A model generated the notes under the pieces. It was given only the letters and a program-made list of their open reading frames with translations. It was not told where the DNA came from and searched no databases. From Elusimicrobiota bacterium (GTDB lineage: Bacteria; Elusimicrobiota; Elusimicrobia; Elusimicrobiales; UBA9959), in contig JACQPH010000150.1 of the NCBI GenBank assembly GCA_016207645.1, positions 1 to 37,911 on the forward strand: a stretch of DNA of 37,911 bases, read 5' to 3'. Below, one piece after another: positions 35,701-37,911 of the stretch; the first letter of the stretch is position 1, and every line of letters starts with the position of its first letter. The position numbers and the translations under genes are program-made.

Positions 35701-37911
35701 GGATTGGAGATCATGTTATGCGAAACGGTATTGGAAGCCACGCTGACCAGCTTTACCGCGAAATAAGCCGCCGCCCCGCTGTTTATGGTGCCGGAGCTGA
35801 TGTTGTTCCGGTCGGCGCCGTAACCAATGAAAACTCCGTAGCCGGCGGGGTTGGAGATATGGCACCGGCTGACCGTATTGGAAACCGAATTGTCGATATT
35901 AAAAGCCATGTAGGTGGAATTGGCGGTGATGGTGCTGAGGGTCACGCTATTATTATTTGAACCGCTGCCCAATTGCGCGCCATAGCCGGAGGGGTTATAA
36001 ACAAAGCTGTTGTTGACATTATTGCCAGAGGACTGTAAAAGACGCAGGCCGGCGCCGGCGCCCCCGCCGGTTATCACACTTTGGGTCACGGTGTTATAGT
36101 CGGAGCCGCCGGCAAGACTCAGCCCATGACCGGCCGGATTGCTGGCCGTAACCACCTGGAAAATATTGGAAGAGGCTCCAGCCAGATGAACGGCCGCATA
36201 TAGGCCGCTGTTAGACCGGGAAAGCGTGTTGGAAAGAGTATTTCCGGAGCCGTTCAGGTAAATACCGTAAGCCCCGGCCACGGCGGCCGTGGAACCTGAG
36301 ACGGAACAGGCGGTGGACAGCGCTATGCCGGCCACGGATATGTTCCCGCCGGCGTCCTGCACGTCCACGTTCAAGAGCGCGGCGGCTTCGGAAGAGACCC
36401 GTATGCCGTAGGGCACGGCCGTGGAAGGAACTATCCTGAAACCTGAAATGGTGACGCTGGCGTTCAGCACCCGGAAAGCCGCGTTGGAGGCGGCCGGCGG
36501 GCTGACGGCGGGTGAGGAACTGACGAAAGCGGGATCGGCCAGGATCTTCAGCCGGTAGCCGTTGTTCTCCATCCCCTGTACCGTCACCTGCTCGGCGTAA
36601 GTCTGCGTATCGCGCACTATCACGCAGGCGTCCCCGGAGATAACGCGCGGCAGCGCGTCCACGGCGGCCTGTATCGCAGTGAAATCCCGGGACCCGTCCT
36701 GCTTCACGTTGAAACCCTGAGCGCAGCCTGCCGGCAGCTCGCTTTCGAAATGGAAAGTGCTGGTAGAATAGTTCGCCGTCCAGTTGCCCGAAGAGTCCCT
36801 GGCCCTGGCGTTGATGGTGTAGGTAGTGCCGTCGACCCAGAGCGGCATGCCGGAATAGGTCCAGGAGGAAGCGAAACCCGTCCCGTCCAGCCAGGTGCGG
36901 CCGGCGCCCCAATCGGAGCCGTCCCAGTAAAGCCCGTCGCCCAAAACGGAAACCGTCACCGAGGACACAGCCTCGTCGTCGGAAGCGGTACCGGAGACCA
37001 GGGAAAGCGCATATAGATAAGAGCCGTCGATAGGCTGCAGTATAGCCGCCGTCGGCGGCGTAGAATCGGCCAGCGTGGCGGTGGATCTTCGGTTTAAAGC
37101 GAAAGCGGCGTCGGTTTCCGTGGATAATTTGACTTCGAAATAATAGTTGGTAGCTGGGGACAGGTCAGTGAACACCTTTGAATTCGTTCCCACAGCCGAT
37201 GAGGACACGATACTGCCGTAGCCGCTGTCGGACGCCAGCACGGCGATATAATTCGCTCCCGCGATAGACGTCCAGGAATAGGTCAGGCTGGAGGAATGAA
37301 CGGAGCTTAAGGCGGGATCCAAAGGCGTTATGAAATCCCCGAGGTAAGTGTCGTACAGGTCGGCCGAGGAAACGGCCGCTGTGCCATTATGCCCCCCGGT
37401 AACCAATACTTTGCCGTCAGGCAGCAGGGTGGCGGCATGCGAGCCCCTGCCTACGCTCATTGAACCTGCGGCGGTAAAGGTGCCGGCGGCCGGGTCATAT
37501 AATTCCACGGCAGACCAAATGTTTGTAGAGCCATCCGCCCCTGCGGCTACCAGCACCTTGCCGTTAGGCAGTATGGTCGCTGTAAATATCTGCCTTAACA
37601 CGCCCATTGAACCCGTGGCGGAGAAAGTACCGGCGGCCGGATCGTATAATTCTACCGAGGAAAGGGTTCCGCCGGGATTAGCCCCGCCGGCGACCAAGAC
37701 TTTGCCGTTCGGCAACAACGCGGCGGTATGTCTCCACCTGGCCGCGCCCATAGAACCAGTGGCTGAAAAGGTGCCGGTGGCGGGATCGTATAGCTCATTG
37801 GAGGAAAGGATCACATTATTGCTGAATCCGCCGATCACCAGCACCTTGCCGTTCGGGAGCAAGACCGCGGGACACTGCTGGCGCGCCGCGCTCATCGAAC
37901 CCGTCGCTGAA
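29766..37911 (-). CDS. Giant secreted kelch/beta-helix/FN3 surface protein with FlgD-like C-terminal domain (5' end missing)
   Basis: At least 2,714 residues are present and the frame is open to the window edge, where SATGSM continues a kelch unit, so the internal ATG 37895 is not the start. Domains (residues from 37895): four kelch-like units of about 49 residues (1-185, LLPNGKVLV.GG), an FN3 (190-275), one Ig-like domain with YWDGxxW (275-385), a NosD-type right-handed beta-helix (390-945, many NTVS/NNIS turns), three Ig-like domains (950-1283), two FN3 (1287-1465), two more Ig-like domains (1467-1690), a run of FN3 (1692-2330), two further Ig/strand-rich domains, and a FlgD-like C-terminal domain (2610-2709, TITGQLVRELKL, VWDGKN, GVYLAHIKSG). 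The C-terminal domain resembles type-IX sorting domains. It is a probable adhesin or polysaccharide-binding protein. Confidence 0.9.
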   Translation of the reverse strand, partial: SATGSMSAARQQCPAVLLPNGKVLVIGGFSNNVILSSNELYDPATGTFSATGSMGAARWRHTAALLPNGKVLVAGGANPGGTLSSVELYDPAAGTFSATGSMGVLRQIFTATILPNGKVLVAAGADGSTNIWSAVELYDPAAGTFTAAGSMSVGRGSHAATLLPDGKVLVTGGHNGTAAVSSADLYDTYLGDFITPLDPALSSVHSSSLTYSWTSIAGANYIAVLASDSGYGSIVSSSAVGTNSKVFTDLSPATNYYFEVKLSTETDAAFALNRRSTATLADSTPPTAAILQPIDGSYLYALSLVSGTASDDEAVSSVTVSVLGDGLYWDGSDWGAGRTWLDGTGFASSWTYSGMPLWVDGTTYTINARARDSSGNWTANYSTSTFHFESELPAGCAQGFNVKQDGSRDFTAIQAAVDALPRVISGDACVIVRDTQTYAEQVTVQGMENNGYRLKILADPAFVSSSPAVSPPAASNAAFRVLNASVTISGFRIVPSTAVPYGIRVSSEAAALLNVDVQDAGGNISVAGIALSTACSVSGSTAAVAGAYGIYLNGSGNTLSNTLSRSNSGLYAAVHLAGASSNIFQVVTASNPAGHGLSLAGGSDYNTVTQSVITGGGAGAGLRLLQSSGNNVNNSFVYNPSGYGAQLGSGSNNNSVTLSTITANSTYMAFNIDNSVSNTVSRCHISNPAGYGVFIGYGADRNNISSGTINSGAAAYFAVKLVSVASNTVSHNMISNPAGVALTSVFGGWNLVSYSTITSAAWAYNAVFIDASDYNTVQNSYVHGANGLFIRDSTGTTVSYNIIAATNTAGTGLRLDTSRDISVEGNEVSAPATGIFLNTGNTGTITLASNTVSGAFYGLSIDAQAAGAVLAVSGINFNSLPPNTTAINFLGGAFVSTFTGIGFNDADIGVNVDGSLLGSGSRITMRDAFGLKYGSIYERDPGGYVDWLPDTDNTPPAAAILQPVNYSYRNSLAVLTGTAADNVLVTGVQAGIMRMADGYYWDGAVWVPTQTWLDASLSTTAWSYSNMPAWLNGASYSVFARAMDSSSNWSAVYSTSVFYYDVGLPVSGITAPSSSPVLTTFSGIAGTAWDNESFADRAEVRIRRISDGYYWHGSSAVWGAAEAWNLAAGSFTWTYNGLTEALLTNGNTYYALSRALDLANNVQTTEVGGSTFVYSGPFGDVNPPTVAILTPADLSNVTSLASIAGTAVDNVVVSSVALSILRSDTGLFWDGTQWSAGQAWLGAEVFPSSWTYANIPALVSGSSYTVAAIARDPVGNWSVIYATSVFAYYIPPAAPSLSASAAGVSSITWTWNDVLYETGYRVLSSSGGNMSGGLVQDAVAWMETGLEANTAYTRRVEAFNVSGSSASEFVTRYTLAAAPSSAAFSGASYSSVAFSWDGGINPGSTLYEYEISLSSAFSVSAASGTGTASSAWVTGLTPGAAYYGRVRAVNGDGVPTSYAYVSPVVLLEYYNPPPTVAILQPQNYSYRNSLTALTGTAADDVQVSSVAVGIMRLSDGYYWNGAAWAAPQSWLEASVSSPSWSFSATPAWVNGASYSVAARAMDNAGGVSVAYSTAVFYFDTGLPNSAVTVPASGAAIPSFSGLSGTAVDIESFTAQLWVGVKRTSDDRYWNGAISQWTVAQAWNLAAGSVTWSYDGLPEAQLTSGTTYFAVSRATDLAGNVQLSEALVSTFTFILPPPPELNALPFTGVAVSSLTVNWESTYSTGTVYYVRLATAPNAAQPVLGASTTAAGYTLTGLTPNTTYFGYVSTSSGFGYLLTDAQATLAMTPSGAAFIGIAYSSAGVMWSTGANPPHTYYLFQMSVSSSFETALPAVYQTHQDQLKVWQLGMTEGTTYYARLRAYNSGWIPTPYVYLGPVVTLVHVVPATGSVLGLLGTVLGSTSVYWTWEAGSVANADSYGVFSSSGALLESIAFSTAGASYVQAGLPANTPVSVKIAGCNSEGCGQLAQSATYYTFATAPGAPVIGARTDTVLGLTWPANGNPSGTGYQLWRGASADFSGAVIATSAAGSYTVSGLSPGTQYYFKVRAANGDGVFSDFSAVSSTATKPLLPAPPAAPSGSALGVSSITWSWATVSGAISYQVYPATAQAALLASPPAPAYIQEGLSPNTTYSIVASGVNSSGEGSVSPAAAAVATLAYPPSGAAVTAVYATSATLIWGLNGNPAGTTAKLQRVNTGTTFLTTGLTYTDAGLLGCTSYYFRVWNLNRAGIPTQYEEAGPGFTGNPIPLPPGNLSAHSLAGGRIALDWEPAPFEGITGYNLYYDAGDGSIDYAAPLASLSALQTSYTTGVLASSAAYKFGLRAAHRCGVEEQNTSVLAAAASIYSLTGVRASIKIPQTGKKVNGNSVTVMAELVTGAIAETKNVRLQYKPSSSAAWLNIPPKDPGQHPNPDPTSPYFIHWDVTGLAAGGYDLRAVATDLGNVSDPSPASVTITVDAAEADIVENVSGGKATKEQKVNNLVPNTLQAADPVSAQVTKLVIPAGALDASTATVAVTNNPAVVPPAPADAAATGIVTEVVLSNQSVLAGGQTAAVTLLFPDADNNGIVDGTTMLASQLEMYSAHSAAGPWERDLASVVDLAGKKVTGHTTHFSFFALFAPQAANINSARAYPLPWRPGSGGRFDSALGTDGITFDNLTDKTEIKIYTITGQLVRELKLTSLDLGVKVWDGKNSAGVKAASGVYLAHIKSGSSIKILKIAVER
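37345..37911 (-). repeat. Tandem 147-base kelch repeats
   Basis: About four units of 147 bases (49 residues) are visible at roughly 37461, 37608, 37755 and 37900, each encoding a variant of ATGSM...LLPNGKVLV. DNA identity between units is high by eye. The array continues past the window edge. Confidence 0.75.

Noticed and set aside
36211-36912. Minus-strand 233-residue frame within the giant gene
   Set aside because: It is an out-of-frame shadow with an Arg/Gly-rich translation inside an intact beta-helix coding region.
37893-37895. ATG at 37895 as the true start of the giant protein
   Set aside because: The upstream codons continue the kelch repeat (SATG before SM), no signal peptide or ribosome site is present, and the window simply ends.

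Overview
The window is a GC-rich stretch (roughly 60-65 % by eye) of a Gram-negative-type (diderm) bacterial chromosome. It encodes signal peptides, lipoproteins, predicted outer-membrane barrels, LolCDE/MacB-like machinery and a PorV-like protein. The mix of a giant kelch/beta-helix/fibronectin-III protein with a FlgD-like C-terminal domain, a PorV-like barrel next to it, and frequent ATA and TAT codons despite the high GC suggests an uncultured lineage such as Elusimicrobiota. That assignment is an inference; no rRNA or other marker gene is present. Coding density is high, no gene-free stretch exceeds 300 bases, and 24 of 27 genes are on the minus strand. I found no tRNA, rRNA, CRISPR array or intact transposase.

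Layout. 1-3.3 kb: a secreted ComEC-like metallo-beta-lactamase-fold hydrolase, a GNA1162/DUF799-type lipoprotein, and divergently from it a predicted barrel protein followed by a lipoprotein. 3.3-6.9 kb: an unrecognised 735-residue secreted protein and a secreted peptidylarginine/agmatine-deiminase-family enzyme. 7-10.4 kb: an AI-2E-family membrane protein, then an apparent operon of ECF sigma factor, probable anti-sigma membrane protein and a bactofilin-like membrane protein. 10.4-15.3 kb: a FIST-domain/adenylyl-cyclase fusion and an AddB-like nuclease. 15.4-16.85 kb: a visibly AT-richer island with a YhcG/DUF1016 nuclease and a truncated HsdR N-terminus. 17-24.3 kb: a six-gene operon (ABC ATPase, two FtsX/MacB permeases, LolA-like carrier, predicted barrel, membrane-anchored TIM-barrel-like protein). 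24.4-27.5 kb: a zinc-ribbon membrane protein, a small unknown protein, a ChrB-type protein and RecQ. 27.6-37.9 kb: a FlgO/CsgG-like protein, a PorV-like barrel and a giant surface protein that runs off the right edge.

How the genes may work together. The ABC/LolA/barrel operon looks like a dedicated route carrying a lipid or lipoprotein from the inner to the outer membrane. The giant protein overlaps the PorV-like gene by four bases, which suggests a type-IX-like exporter/cargo pair. The sigma/anti-sigma/bactofilin-like operon looks like an envelope-responsive module. The most notable non-coding features are two long palindromic elements (10351-10403 and 23493-23599), a hairpin sequence that occurs twice (1037-1064 and 27561-27584), an orphan plus-strand terminator (15322-15359), a probable CTG start (24935) and a likely leaderless recQ.
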